DNA from: Tribonema minus
Lineage: Eukaryota; Sar; Xanthophyceae; Tribonematales; Tribonemataceae
Assembly: GCA_017506865.1 (NCBI GenBank)
Contig: JAFCMP010000035.1
Location: forward strand, 558,001 to 622,000
Length of the DNA stretch: 64,000 nucleotides
Direction: 5' to 3'
In this document: positions 1-11,654 of the stretch, piece by piece
Layout: each line of letters opens with the position of its first letter
Numbering within the stretch: position 1 is the first letter of the stretch
The notes under the pieces: model-generated
The model's database searches: none
What the model saw: only the letters and a program-made list of their open reading frames with translations
Told to the model about the DNA's origin: nothing
Translations under genes and position numbers: made by a program

Positions 1-569
1 AAAAAGCTGCTATTGCAGGCTGCAGCACTGCCACGTGCAAAGTCCCCCGACCGCCCCGTTCAATACCATGGCACAGCTGTAAACCAGGAATGAAAGCTGC
101 AAGACAAAGAGTAGGGTATGGGGCGCGACGGCACGCGCCAGAAAAGCGCTGCGTGCGTCGCGCTCTGTGGGTGCGTCAACATCTTCAACTGTGCTAATGA
201 AGTTCAACTTTGCTGATGAAAGCCAGCAGGCCTGACACAGCGGTGCGCGCACTCTGCACCCCGGCCGCACCAGCACTGGCTTCAACCACACGCTCATGAA
301 TGAGAAAACGCTACGGCGATGGGCCGTGCGCGTCTAGACTACGGGGGGGGCGGCGTACAAAAGCGAGCGCGTGACGCCGCGGCCGTGCAAGAGAACACTG
401 CGTGTCGCTTTCGCGCAGAGACAGAGTGAGAGAGAGAGAGCGTGAACTCCGGGTTGGAGCGTCAAGTGGGCCCGCGCAGCAGCGCGAGAGGCCGCACCCA
501 ATCGGCCGCGCCGCACGCCCAGAGGCCAGAGCGTCTGCGTGCCGTGCGTCGCGGCCGCCGCGCAAGCCG
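1..569. other. 3' flank of the kinase gene
   Basis: No exon supported. A GA-rich stretch (422-440, GAGTGAGAGAGAGAGAG) lies here. Confidence 0.4.
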
Positions 570-3500
570 TTACAAGGACGGCCGCTGCTGCTGCTGCTGC
601 CGCGAGTTGCGCCCCAGCAGCCTGCCGAGCAGCGACGCGCGGCGCTGCGGCGGCGGCGGCGGCGCCGTGTCGATGCTCGACGTCTCCGCCTCCACGGAGC
701 TCAGCGGCAGCGACGGCGTGCTCACCGTCGAGCACCTGCTGGTGACAGTTTCGCCGGACGCGTTGTCGAGGCAGCGCTCCGAGAAGTGGCTGTTGCGCGC
801 GGGCGCCGCCGCTTTTAGCGCGGCGGCGGCGGCGGCGGAGGAGTTGATGTTCGGCATGGTTCCGCTGCGCTGGACGGCGGCAGCGCTCTGCGCGGGGGCC
901 GCGGCGCCGCCCGCGGCGGCGCTCTCCTTCTCCTGCCGCACACGTGATCGGAGCGGTGCGATGCGGTCAGAATAAAAAAACTACGTAGCTGTTTGACCTT
1001 CGCGAGGTCAACAGGTTCTGCACTGCGATAATGACGCTGAGGTCGACGGGGGCTCGTTCTGCCACAGGCAATAATGGTGACGAAATTGGGCGTCAGCATG
1101 GCAGCAACGCTCAACGTGGATGCTGACGCTCCGCGCGTGCAGCAATCCTCACTGTGGCTCGCCTGCTGCTGGATTGAGGGTCATGCGTAACGGCAGGTGT
1201 AACGGTCAACAGCTGGTGTCACAATTCGACTTTGTTTCTCGGTAGCAGTGCCTCTCAGCAACTGCGACGGGGCGCTGACGACAGGCACCAGACCGGATCT
1301 GCGGCCCGGCAGCTCCTCACGATGTGGGGGGTGCACCACACTTGCCTGTACGAGGTGGACAGCGCACCCTCACCGGGCTGATGCCTTTCCAAAACCTGCG
1401 TGGCCTACTCAAAGTGCTACTCATCCGGACGAGACAGCGCACCGCGACGGCGCTGATTGCAGGCGGGGATGAGACTCGGAATTGCCCTCTGTGTGAGCTC
1501 AGTTCACGCCGCGACTTCCACTGCCCTTTGGCCCAAACCTCAACCCAGACTTCACGTTGTCCGCTTTTTGAACACTTGAAGTTGTCTTCTGCGCTGCAGC
1601 CTCCAGCCTCAACCTCAACTGTAACATCAAGTTGCCTCCCCCCCCCCCCTCAAACTTTCAGAACGCTGATGGGAAAAGCAGACCTGAAACATCTAGTTGC
1701 CCCCCCCCCCCCCCCCCCCCGGACCTCCAGAGCGCCGATGGCACAAGCTCACCTGCGCCAGGATGACACGCAGCGCGGCGGCGACGGCCTCGATGTCGGG
1801 GCGCGCATCCGGGTTCGGCGCCCAGCAGCTCTTCATGAGGCGCGCGAGGGCGGGGGACCAGTGCGCCTCCATCTCCGGCCGCAGGCCATCCGTGATGACG
1901 CTCTTGTAGAACTGGCGCAGCGGTATGCCTGCGGGCGGGTGCGAAGTCGATGTGGCGCAGCGCGTTGAGACGTGCTGAGCGCTGCGTGATGTGGCAGCGC
2001 TCGGAGGCGAGCGCGAAGGGAGCGCAAAGCTGTGAACGCGGTCCTAACCCTGGAAGCTGCATGCCATCGCGTGATGATTGTGATGCTGTGAGTGATGGGT
2101 TCAGCGGTGAGCTGACTGCAGGCCATCGTCTCATAGAGCACTAGTCAACGGTGACTGCAGTCCTGCCTCAGTCCGTACCAGTGCCTTGAGCTAGATTCAG
2201 AATGTCCCTCGTACTGTTGGAAGTAGTCCCATGCGTGCCTACCACAAGGGTCTGCCATGCACAGCCTCACGCGCATTCCCCCCCTTCTTCCCTCACCTTC
2301 AAAGACGCGCTGGTAGGCGAGCATCTCCCAGAGCAGCAGGCCGAAGGAGTACACGTCGACGCGCTCGTTGTACGGCTGGCCGCGCACCACCTCGGGTGCC
2401 ATATATCTCACCGTTCCCTGCGCAGCGCACAGCACGCGCACAATAGAGAGGGGGGGAGTTAAGGGGGGCAGTGAGCGTCAGAAGTCTGATCCGTCCTTTG
2501 GTCACCATGCAAATCGTGAAGCGACCCTGTTGCAGCACCCAGTGCAGGTACATGGCAGCAGCGCACTTCTTGAGTCTCACGGGTTGGAGCCTGGCAGCAC
2601 TCCCTGCCGGGGAGTGTTACGGCAGGAGTCTCGCTTGAAGTTGAGCCCTTGCTTCGGTCCAAGAAGCCGCCTTTGCTGCCACAGGGCAGCTCGTGCGCTG
2701 TGCGCTTCACATCCGTCGCGACAGAGCACTCTCAAGCACTTCACCGCGGCATGCAAAGCAGAATGAGCGAGCGCAAAGCTCGCCGTGCCGCCACTGCGAG
2801 CTCGTCACAGTGCCAAGCGCCGCTGCATGACTGAAAGCGACCGCACCGCACCGCAAGGGAAAGCGTGCACGGCGTGCTCTCAAACGCGCCAACTGCTCCC
2901 TTGCAAGAGCCAACCGCTCACGGCGCCGTCAGGTCGACTTGCGGGGGGTGCATGACGCAATGCACTGCCATCGGCAGCGTACACGCGCCCCGCATCAATC
3001 ACCAGCGCCGCGCACCTTCACGCGAGTACTTACTCTCACAACGGCACCTCATCAGTAAAGTAAAGTGTACTTCATCAACTTCGAACTTCGCTTGTCAGTG
3101 CGGCGCGACGCAAAGCCCCTCATCTCATAATGCACCTAACGCAGCAGCACTCCTTCTCCGCAGAGAGGCTCAAACGTAGAGTGTACTTCAACTTGTGCGC
3201 TTCATCTTCATCTGCGGCAGCGCTCACCGTGCTGCCTGTCATCTTGTAGCGGTCGCCGGCGGCGGCGCGGCGGCGCTGGCAGCGCGCGAGCCCAAAGTCA
3301 AAGAGCTTGAGGGTGCCGTCCGCCAGGAAGCCGATGTTGTCGGGCTTTGGGGCGTACCGAGCAGGGGGGTGAGTAACAGGGGGGGGGGGCGGAAAGGGGG
3401 GCGGGCAAGATTTGCAGATGTGCGGTGAGTGCTGATGCGCTGGTGCAGGGGTTCAGAGGTGTTGAGGCATGCGCGCACATGAGTGCTGTTTCGTTTTTCT

Positions 3501-5252
3501 GGCCAGGCCGGAGGATGGAGTGGTACAGTAGATTCGCACGACAGCATGGGTGTGCACCTGCTACCGCTTCCATTGTACCCAGATACTGACACGCACTTGG
3601 CCTAAGCACCATTGACCGCTTGCTACCGGCATGCATTGCCACATGTGCAGACGCAAGCATGCAGCTCTGGAGCACCAGTACGCGCAGCAGCAGCAGCACA
3701 ACAACTCTCAGCAGCAGCAGCAGCAGCAGCGCCCAACCCTAACCCTCACCTTGAGATCGCGGTGCAGCACGATGGTGTCGCCGCCGCACACGCCGCGGTG
3801 CACGTACGCGAGCGAGTCGGCCAGCTGGATCGCGCGCTCGAGCATCACGGCCATGTGCACCTGCCTGCGCCTGCACGCGACACGCACATGCATACGCAGA
3901 AGGGCGTTTTGAGTCAGCGCTCGCGCAAGTGTTACAACAATAAAGGGGGGGGTTGCACGACACACACGCATGCATATGCAGTAGGGTTTTTCGACTCAGT
4001 GCGCGCATGAGTGTTAGAATGAGGGGGGGGAGGGGGGCATTGCCGCCGCGCCGCGCACGCAGCAGCGAACGGTACGCAGCTGCGCAACAGAAGAAGCGAG
4101 GCGCATGCCGATGCGCCGCCAGCGCACTTTAGCCCTAACCCTAACCCTGAGTGAATTGTTAGGGTTAGGGCACCTCCGACAGGCGATGGCGCACGCGCGG
4201 GGGGAGGCGCGTCGGCCGTCAGTCGCACAAGCGATGCGCGTGATGCACAGCAGCGCAGGTGTAAGCGTGCGGGACAGTAGGGGTTGCCTGAGTCAGCGCG
4301 CAGGGTTGCGAGCTGTGGTCAACCGCAGAGCAAACTCCAGGCCTGACCCTACAAGTCATTGGCACCGCTTCCTAGCTGAGTGGAGCGGGTGCGCGGGTCA
4401 CCAACGCCGCTTTGCCTCTGCGGTGCCCCCCTGGGGCACACACCAACTGCCGTGGCGTCGGTCAGCAGACCCGGCTTCACTGACTCACAAACGCACCAGC
4501 AATGTGCATCGGCAAGCGCGTTTCAGCGTCGACATGACAGCCAGTACACCGCCGTCTACACACAACAGGAATACGCACTCCTCTACATGCGAGGAATGCA
4601 CTCCTCTGTGTACATGCATGGCTGCAGCCAGTACGTGCGCCGCACCGGTGCGGCTGCCCTCCACACGTCTACACGTACTGCTGCTCATGCGTGCTCTCGT
4701 GCACGCCGCCAACTAAACAAGGGCGATGATCAACTGAATGTTCAACTGGGTTAGAACTTATTGGGCCGTAAGCGATCACGTCTTTACATGTTGAGTTTCC
4801 GCGCGCTCACTACGTGGAGTTCATGCGCAGGCGGCTGATGCCGCTCTCGTGGTGCCCTCTATATCTGTTACTCATGTATGCTCATGCACGCTGCAGCGCG
4901 CTCACTTCTTAGAGCCCATGCGCAGGCGGCTAATGCCGCTCTCGTGGTGCCCCTGGCGCACGCCCGCCGCAACGCCGTCGGCGAGCGTGCCCAGCTCCAG
5001 GAACTCGAGGACAAGGAAGCGGAAGCGCGTCGTCCCCGCGCGGGTTTTGACCTCGCGGTGTCCCGCGCCGATCAGTTGTATGACGTTCCTGAGATGCACA
5101 TTTGCGGGGGGGGGGGAGGGGGGGGGACAGTTGCACTGAGCCATTAGCGTTCGTAATGTGCCAATTGCATGCGTACTTTGAAGCATGAGCCATTTGCATG
5201 TGTACTTCAAAGTATGACGTTCCTGAGATGCGCGTGTGGAGGGGGGAAGAGA

Positions 5253-5283
<31 letters not shown>

Positions 5284-7240
5284 TGCACTGAGCCATTTAC
5301 CGTGAGCTTGACTGAGCCATTTGCCCTGAGCGTGACTGAGCCATTTGCCCTGAGATTGACTGCACTGAGCGGATCACGTTGTCCGATGCCTCGCTCAGAA
5401 GATCGCATATTGCGATGCCTTGCTCACAGTGCAGCGCAGCCGCCGGCCCCCAACCGCCTACCGCTGCTCTCAGTGCGCCGTACGCACCAGCGCCGCATGC
5501 AGAACAGCACTTTTACTACTGAGATCACAATGAGAACACTTGCTGACCCTGGCCCCGACTGCAACCCTGCCCTCGCCGCCCCGAATGCACATCTGCTGCA
5601 GCACGCGCGAAAGCCTTCACCGAATCATCATGAGCCATCCGATCCGGCCTGACCACGACCCGCGCATTTGCCGCCGTGGACGCGCGAGCGACAGCACGCA
5701 ATCCACACTCGACTCTGCCGCTAGCTGCAACACCTAGGGCTGTTTTCTTTTCCAGACAGGTTCTGTCACGTTCTCAGGAAGGGTATGCACCCCCGCAATC
5801 AATCAATCCGCGATGCGTTTCCCCGCGGCCCTCGCCGCACGTGCTCTTCGCGCCGTCTCAGTCATGCTTGAGACCACGGTTCGACCCCCTAACCCTAACC
5901 CTACCCCCCCCCCCCCGCGCGCGCGCGCGCACACGCACCTGTGCCGCATGCACGAGAGCATGTGGAGCTCGACCTCGAGGTCTCTACGCGCCGTCTCCGT
6001 GTGGCGGCAGTCCTCGCGCGCGAGCTTCACGGCGACCTTGCGCCCGTCGAGCTGCGCGCTGTGTATGCAGCACATGGCGCCCTGCGTCACGTAGCGCATG
6101 CTCGGCACGAGGTCGTCCCAGCGGATCTGCGGGGGGGCGCAACGAGTGGTTGGGGGCGAGCGCGTCAGGACGCGCGCTGTGGGGGGTGTGCGAGCTTCCC
6201 CCCCAGCAGTTTTGGTTCTCTCAATTGTGGCGAATGGAGGTGAGCGCTACGGGGGGTGTTGATGCGGCGGTACCGAGCGCTGCGGCAGCTGCTGCTGCGT
6301 GGGGCGCCTCTGCGCTGTCAGGGGTGGGGCAACCAGGGGTGGGGGGGGGCTGCTTGAAGCGCCGTCACAACAGCTGAGCACTGTGGATGCAGCGGCTCTT
6401 TTTTTGCACAACGAGCCCCTTCCTGTCGGGGTCCTGCGCTTGAGAACGCGACGTTTGTGGAGCGCTGATGCTATCGCAACTTTGTGCCGTGTCGATGGCT
6501 GCAATATCCGGATAACATGCCTTGATGCAGCACTGGGGATCCGGGATGAGGTCCCACTGGGCTACTACCCACAGCCTGTTTCGAACCTGAGATGCAAAGC
6601 TCACTCTGTGACCCCAGTGAACGGTGTACTCTGTGCAGTGATAGCTTAGTTTGATGGACGGTATGAGCGAGGCGGGACGCTTACGATATCATGCCGTGAT
6701 GATCCCGCGACGGTCTCACGCGCAGTACAGTACGTGCTGCAGTCGACGAAGGATACCGGACCAACACTGCGTGTCGCGTCCGCTCTCACAGATGCAGCTT
6801 GCGCGATGCATCACGACAGCTCGTGCCAAGGTGATGCCGGGCCTGTGCTCCAATGGCCTAGCGCGCTCTGTAGGGCCACCGATCGAACGAACTTCAAGGT
6901 TGATGACAACGTCGCAAGGTTGCGTTCGCCGGACGCGATACACGCCTGCTTCACGCAGGGAGACAACGGCAGAATTCACGCACCGTATCCGAATAAAGCA
7001 CACAGGCTTACAGCTGCTTACCTCTCTGTAGCGCAGGGCACCTCCGCTAGAGCTGCCGCCGCCGCCGCAGGCACATCCTGGCACGCAGCTCGTTTTGGCT
7101 TCCCAGCTGCTGAGTGCCTGGAGTTTCGCCTTCGTCGGCCGCAATTGCTCTGATTCATCGCCGGAGCATTTGTCGGTGTCCTCCGTGGCGGCCACAGCTG
7201 CCGCCTTCTTTAGAGATGCCATCGCATCGGGGTCGCACAT
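570..7240 (-). CDS. TKL-like serine/threonine protein kinase, 8 exons
   Basis: Exons in coding order: 7240-7022, 6126-5939, 5088-4906, 3870-3750, 3344-3228, 2417-2297, 1928-1753, 932-570 (TAA stop). All junction phases agree, giving about 495 aa. Visible kinase landmarks are VAVK (Lys about 107), an alpha-C Glu (about 124), HRDLKPDN (catalytic Asp about 235), DFGLAR (Asp about 253), MTGSTG, YMAPEV (Glu about 285), [12 protein letters not shown], and the C-lobe [11 protein letters not shown]. The Gly-rich loop is degenerate. The order and the APE/DVYSFG wording match the tyrosine-kinase-like (TKL) group; it should phosphorylate Ser/Thr on unknown substrates. About 73 residues precede the kinase domain, with a Gly/Ser run. 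The last exon gives an Ala/Ser-rich tail with five Gln near the C terminus. The start at 7240 (MCDPDAM) is the first Met that looks coding, but the frame stays open upstream, so the N terminus may be longer. Confidence 0.9.
3885..4034 (-). repeat. 78-bp tandem duplicate in a kinase intron
   Basis: CGCATGCATAYGCAGNAGGG, TTTTNGASTCAG, CGCGCRWGTGTTA and a G run occur at 3885-3952 and 3967-4032, just upstream (in coding sense) of the HRDLK exon acceptor. Confidence 0.8.
4133..4170. repeat. inverted telomere-like repeat
   Basis: CCCTAACCCTAA at 4133-4144 faces TTAGGGTTAGGG at 4159-4170 across a 14-bp loop, in a kinase intron. Confidence 0.9.
4801..4953 (-). repeat. 95-bp-offset duplicate of a kinase exon end and donor
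   Basis: 4801-4858 and 4896-4953 match (GCGCGCTCAC, then CATGCGCAGGCGGCT, ATGCCGCTCTCGTGGTG). The second is the real exon end (SGISRLRMG) with its GTGAGC donor; the first keeps a donor-like GTGAGC but is a truncated exon copy. Confidence 0.9.
5078..5300 (-). repeat. duplicate of the acceptor side of the same kinase exon, with poly-C tracts
   Basis: TATGACGTTCCTGAGATGC, a G run and CAGTTGCACTGAGCCATT occur at 5079-5143 and 5213-5297. The first copy carries the real acceptor (CATCTCAG/GAACGTC on the minus strand). Between and beyond them, TGAGCCATTTGC recurs several times up to about 5350. Confidence 0.9.
5251..5279. repeat. long G homopolymer (C on the coding strand)
   Basis: About 28 G. Comparable runs are at 11771-11798, 23248-23265, 36577-36599, 56087-56106, and as C at 1701-1720, 8569-8592 and 39969-39994. 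At 56087-56106, 6131-6137 and 11771-11798 they form the polypyrimidine tract just before a minus-strand acceptor or candidate acceptor. Confidence 0.85.
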
Positions 7241-7637
7241 TGTCGGCCTCAGCGCCGCGCCAGCGCCGTGGTTCGATTGCTCGCCTGCGCTGAGCGGCGA
7301 GAAGGTGTTCGCGCTGCTGTCGGCACGCCTGGCTGCGGCAGCCTGAGTGAGAGAATCGACGGCGCGCAGGCGAGTGTATGGATATACTCTCGAGAACGTG
7401 CGCAAAAAAAGTTCAGTGGACTTTCTTGTGCAGTGTGACACCAGCTGAGCGCGAAGTCCGCGCTTTGACCGCAGCCAGCACGCAGCGCGGTGGTTGGTTG
7501 CTGACACACCACAGCACAGCGTATGTATGTGATGCTACCGAATACACTTACGACTTTGCAGTGGCATCGTAGCTGCCGCTCGTCGTCGTCAATGTCTCAA
7601 TACTTGTTCTCTCACCTTCAGGCTGGTCTTGGCGCTG
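7241..7637 (-). other. possible 5' extension and upstream microexon of the kinase gene
   Basis: The frame of the first kinase exon stays open leftwards of the chosen Met through a Ser/Ala-rich stretch containing NTFSPLSAGEQSN, back to a good acceptor (TTCTCTCACTCAG) that would start the exon at 7342. Upstream, 7634-7616 is a possible 19-nt exon bounded by a CACGCAG acceptor and an AAG/GTGAGA donor. Its end phase (0) fits the acceptor at 7342. No initiating exon was found beyond it. Confidence 0.4.
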
Positions 7638-8660
7638 CGTGAGACGCAAACAGCGCCAGCAGTATCAGCACGCCGTTGTTCAAGAGTAAGCCAGGTGTTG
7701 TGTGTCTGCACTCAGTCCTCTGCTTAGGCGTTGTGCAAGGGGAGGATCGACTTTTCAGCCTGCAAGAATTTTCTCGCAGAAAGGAAAGGTTGCTGCGATA
7801 CGATACGACGATCACACGGGTGGCGAGACTTCAAGTGCGCAGCATGCTGATGCAGCGCGCAGCAAGCCCCCTGCTGCGTTCAACGGCTCACGAGACAAGT
7901 TGCCAGAGCTTGGGGATAAACGCCAGAGATGCCAGATCAAAAGATGCACTTGCAGTCTCTCGAGCTCACACGCCAGGCACGACTTTTGGAATTGCAACCG
8001 GGGCGGCGCGACAAATGTCGTCGCTTTTTTATCGGCAGCAGCGCGCCGCTGTGTGGAACACTGCCGTTGGAACCTCGTGCTCAAGTCACGTGTAAGTTTT
8101 CAACGCAGCAGAAGGCATGAAAAACACAAACGAATCTTCAAGTCTCTCCACATATCTTTCATCATCCATCCCGCCGATGCATCCGTCATGATTGAAGGTT
8201 CACAATAGTTGATGACATCGCTGACGGCGGGGGCGCCAGGGTGGCGTCAATGACATTCTGAACCAACGGAGAGAACCTTTAAAACCGTCAGGCATTGTGG
8301 CACACCTCATTGTCATCCACAGGCTAGCATAATGATTGCACACAGCATACCAGCTTCATGCGCATTCACAATCGTGCATGAGTGCATTGATGGCAAAGTG
8401 GCGGCAGTGCAGTGCCATAATGCGAAAACACGCACATGAGATGAGGCGGAACAGCGCCTGTTCAGTTGATGCCATGCAAGCTAGTAGTGCTTTTGGCTCT
8501 CAGTCAGCGCGCCAACACTGCTCACAGCGTCAAACTGCACTGAATATGGATATGGTACCCCCCCCACCCACTCCCCCCCACCCCCCCCCCCCACCCCTTC
8601 CTCCTCTTCTCCCCCCTCAACGTGCCCGCTAAAAATGACTCGCCCTCACCCTCAAACCCT
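7638..8660. other. intergenic spacer between two minus-strand genes
   Basis: No exon with matching splice sites or recognisable protein could be supported here. A C-rich run (8559-8612, seen as G-rich on the minus strand) lies just downstream of the stop of the large low-complexity gene and is probably in its 3' untranslated or flanking region. The promoter of the kinase gene should lie in the left half of this stretch. Confidence 0.45.
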
Positions 8661-9133
8661 TCATGATCCTCCCGAACGCCGGTGGCGCATGAGCAGCTGG
8701 CTGGCGGTGCGCCCCCTGCCAAAATTGCGGCCGAAGTTTGCAGGGTCACCTGTGGTGACCCTGGTCAGACCCGCCGTCGGACGACACGCGCAGCGAGCGC
8801 AGCAGCTGAGACTCGCCGCCGCCGGCGCCGCCATTGCCGTCGCTGCCGCTGGGGCCGCCTTGACCGCTGCCCTGCTGCAGCGACAGCCCCCCGAACTGCG
8901 CCGTACACCACTCTTCCAGCCCCCCCCCCATTGGCGCGGGCTCTGCCCCCCCGCCCTGCAACCACGCATCATGCAATGGCGGACCTGAGCGAGGAGCGTC
9001 GTGAGAGGCGGCGGGGGGCTCATAGCGGCCTCCGTTGTTCCCCTCCCAGAATCCCCCTGAGGGCATGCCTGGGGGGGCGCTGCTGCCGCCGCGGCTCGCC
9101 GTGCTCGACACTGGGCCAATTGAGCGCTGCTGC

Positions 9134-9167
<34 letters not shown>

Positions 9168-11654
9168 ACCCGCCCATTGTGTGCGAGAACATGGATGGGC
9201 TGAACAAGCTGCCGCCGCCGCTGCCACCTGCACCGCCGCTGCCGCCACCGATAGGTCCGGGCGCAGACGACAACACGCCTGATGACAGAAACGCGCTGCC
9301 GCTAGCGCCGCTGCCGCCGCCGCTGATGTCCCCGCCCGGAGCTGCAAACATGCTGGGGGACAGAAATCCGCCGTTGCCGCCACCGCCGCTGCTGCTGATG
9401 GCTGGTGAAAACGTGCTTCCGGCGCTGGCACCGCTGAGGTTGGGTGACCTGCACGTCCGGGTAGAAATGGTCACGAGTACACCTGAATCACAAAGAACTT
9501 CAGAGTGCATGCGTTTGGAGTCGGTAGCGCAAATGGCGGCCTGCAGCACACGCTGATCAGTGACACACAGCAGAGCCCCATATGCGCTGCAAGGACAAGA
9601 GATAGCCTTGCGCCTTGCACTACAGGCATGTGTAGCACAGGTTACACGACCTCATGTGCACAGCTGAAAGAAATTCACACTCGGCTATATAGTGACTTAC
9701 TACCTGACTTGACTTCATGACTTCGCGTTACAGCAAGGAGAGCGCATCCATCACAACACGAGTTCAGGTTGAAGCAGGTGCACACCGCGGTTTGATTTGT
9801 TTACTTAAATTGCCTTGATGACTTTGCATGAAAGCAAGGAAGGCCCCTCCCTACTCACGAGCTGACTGCCGTCGCATACTGCAAGTGGGTGTGCCAAACC
9901 TGCCGCCGGTAGTACGATACTTGGGGCCTGAACATATACGTACCCTGTGCCAGGCAAGTGCACCCCCTATGTACCACTATTTTGTACCCCCTACGCCTGG
10001 CCCTTCTTCAGGCCCAGATGGTCCGGACTTCGTGAGTGCCTACCTGCGCGCGAAACCGGGTGGTGCAGGCGGGTCCCTGCGCATGCCTGCCGCTGCTGCC
10101 GCTCCTGGCGGGCCAGGGGCACTGCTCATCGCACCGCCGCCCATCGGGGACGGGACCTGCGCGCTGGCAGAGTCTGCGCCTGCGCGGCTGCTGCTGCGCT
10201 CGTCGAATAAGCCCATGCTTGCGCCGCCGCCGATGCTGCTGCCGCTGACGCTGCCGGGCCCTGCGAACGCAGCGAGGGGGTAATCGGAGGTGTGAGTGTG
10301 ATCGAAGCTAGCGGCAAACGGGTGTTGCCGGGCATCGCCGCTTCGGTGCACAGCGTAACGCTTGCCTCTGCGAATTGAAACGAGTTGCGAGGAGCATGGT
10401 TAAATGCATTGAGCACAAAGACTGTCTGGTACGCAAAATGCCAAGCCTCAAACTGCCATCAAGCCATGCACACCGCAAAAAAGCGTCACCACCAATCACG
10501 CCGACGGTGAAGCAAGCAGCAACACGTGGTACTGGTTGGTTTGCGCGCATCGGGCCTTGCATACCTGCAGCTTGCTCGCCAAAGAAGCCCCCCCCTACAG
10601 CCCCGTTGTCTGCCATCATGCCACCGGCGCCGCCGACGCTGCTGCTGCCGCCGATGCTGTCCCTTCTCTCGTCCAGCAACGCGCCGCTGTTGCCGCTGAG
10701 GCTTCCTGCGCCGATGCTGGCGGCACCAAAGCTGTCCTTCCTGTCCTCCAGCAAGCCACCGCCACCCAGGCTGCCGGTGTCCCCGGCTCTGTCGTCGAAT
10801 AGGCCCATGCCGCCGCCGCCTACGCTGCCAATGCTGGCGCCGCCACCTGTTGACATGATGAACATGGATAAATTCATGCACAACTTAGCTTTTCTTGTCA
10901 TACTGGAAAGTAATCCACAAAGTAATGGTGCACATGCGCATTTGGCGCTCGTCAAGGTGACCCATGCTGCCGCTGCCTGCGCTGCCACAGCTGCCATCGG
11001 CCACTGATCAGTAAACTCCAATTCGTGAATGTTGACGTATACGCATGTCGTTGGCTTGAAGTTCCAGACTACAGCTTCGTAGTTTCTCATGCAGCATCAA
11101 AGAATGTGAGGACATTTGCCAGCCTCATCTCACAGCAACATGCTGTGCACTGACGAAAGGCCGCCGCGACAGCAACTGCGCTGCGCGCTACGGACGTAGA
11201 CCTGCATAACAAGCATCACGCTGTGATACTGCCACTATGAGCTGGGCACCCAATTCGATGTACTTGCCGAGAATATCTGTAATTTCCGGGAATATTCATC
11301 TGCAGCAGGTACTCCCCCCCCCCCCCCCAAGACCCAAACTCAAGTTCAAAGCCTCCGTCTCACCTATGCTGCTGGGCCTGCCGACGCTGTCAGCGCGCGA
11401 CGCGTGCGAGCCGGGCGTGTGCGGCAGATCCATGCTTGCCGACCGCGACGATGACACGGCCGCAGCGCTGCTCAGGGCCGCCGCGGTCAGCACCTGCGCT
11501 GCCGCCGCCGGCGCCGCCGACGACACTGCAGCTGGCGAGGTGCCGCCGCGCGCCTCCATTGGCGCGCCGTTGCCGCCTCCGCCTGCAAGTGAGCGGCGCG
11601 CTGCAGCGTGAGCTGGCAGTTTTGACATGCTGGATATTGAGAGTGCGGACGCTT
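8661..11654 (-). other. C-terminal exons 14-18 of the low-complexity protein with repeated acidic-Arg motif
   Basis: The motif [GA]-[LF]-[LF]-[DE]-[DE]-R occurs in exon 15 three times (GLFDDRAGD, GLLEDRKDSF, ALLDERRDSI) and in exon 16 once (GLFDERSSS); exon 13 has GFFDDRISFD. Exon 17 has a second short repeat around F-S-P (STFSPAIS, FLSPSMFAAP, LFSPSMFSH), a run of nine Gln, and GLEEWCTAQFGGLSLQQ. The last exon is 55 nt and ends in a basic SQLLMRHRRSGGS. The repeats look like linear binding or phosphorylation motifs spaced by Gly linkers. Confidence 0.7.

Noticed and set aside
10..565. Open frames at the left edge
   Set aside because: Short overlapping frames on both strands with no motif; GC-rich noncoding sequence.
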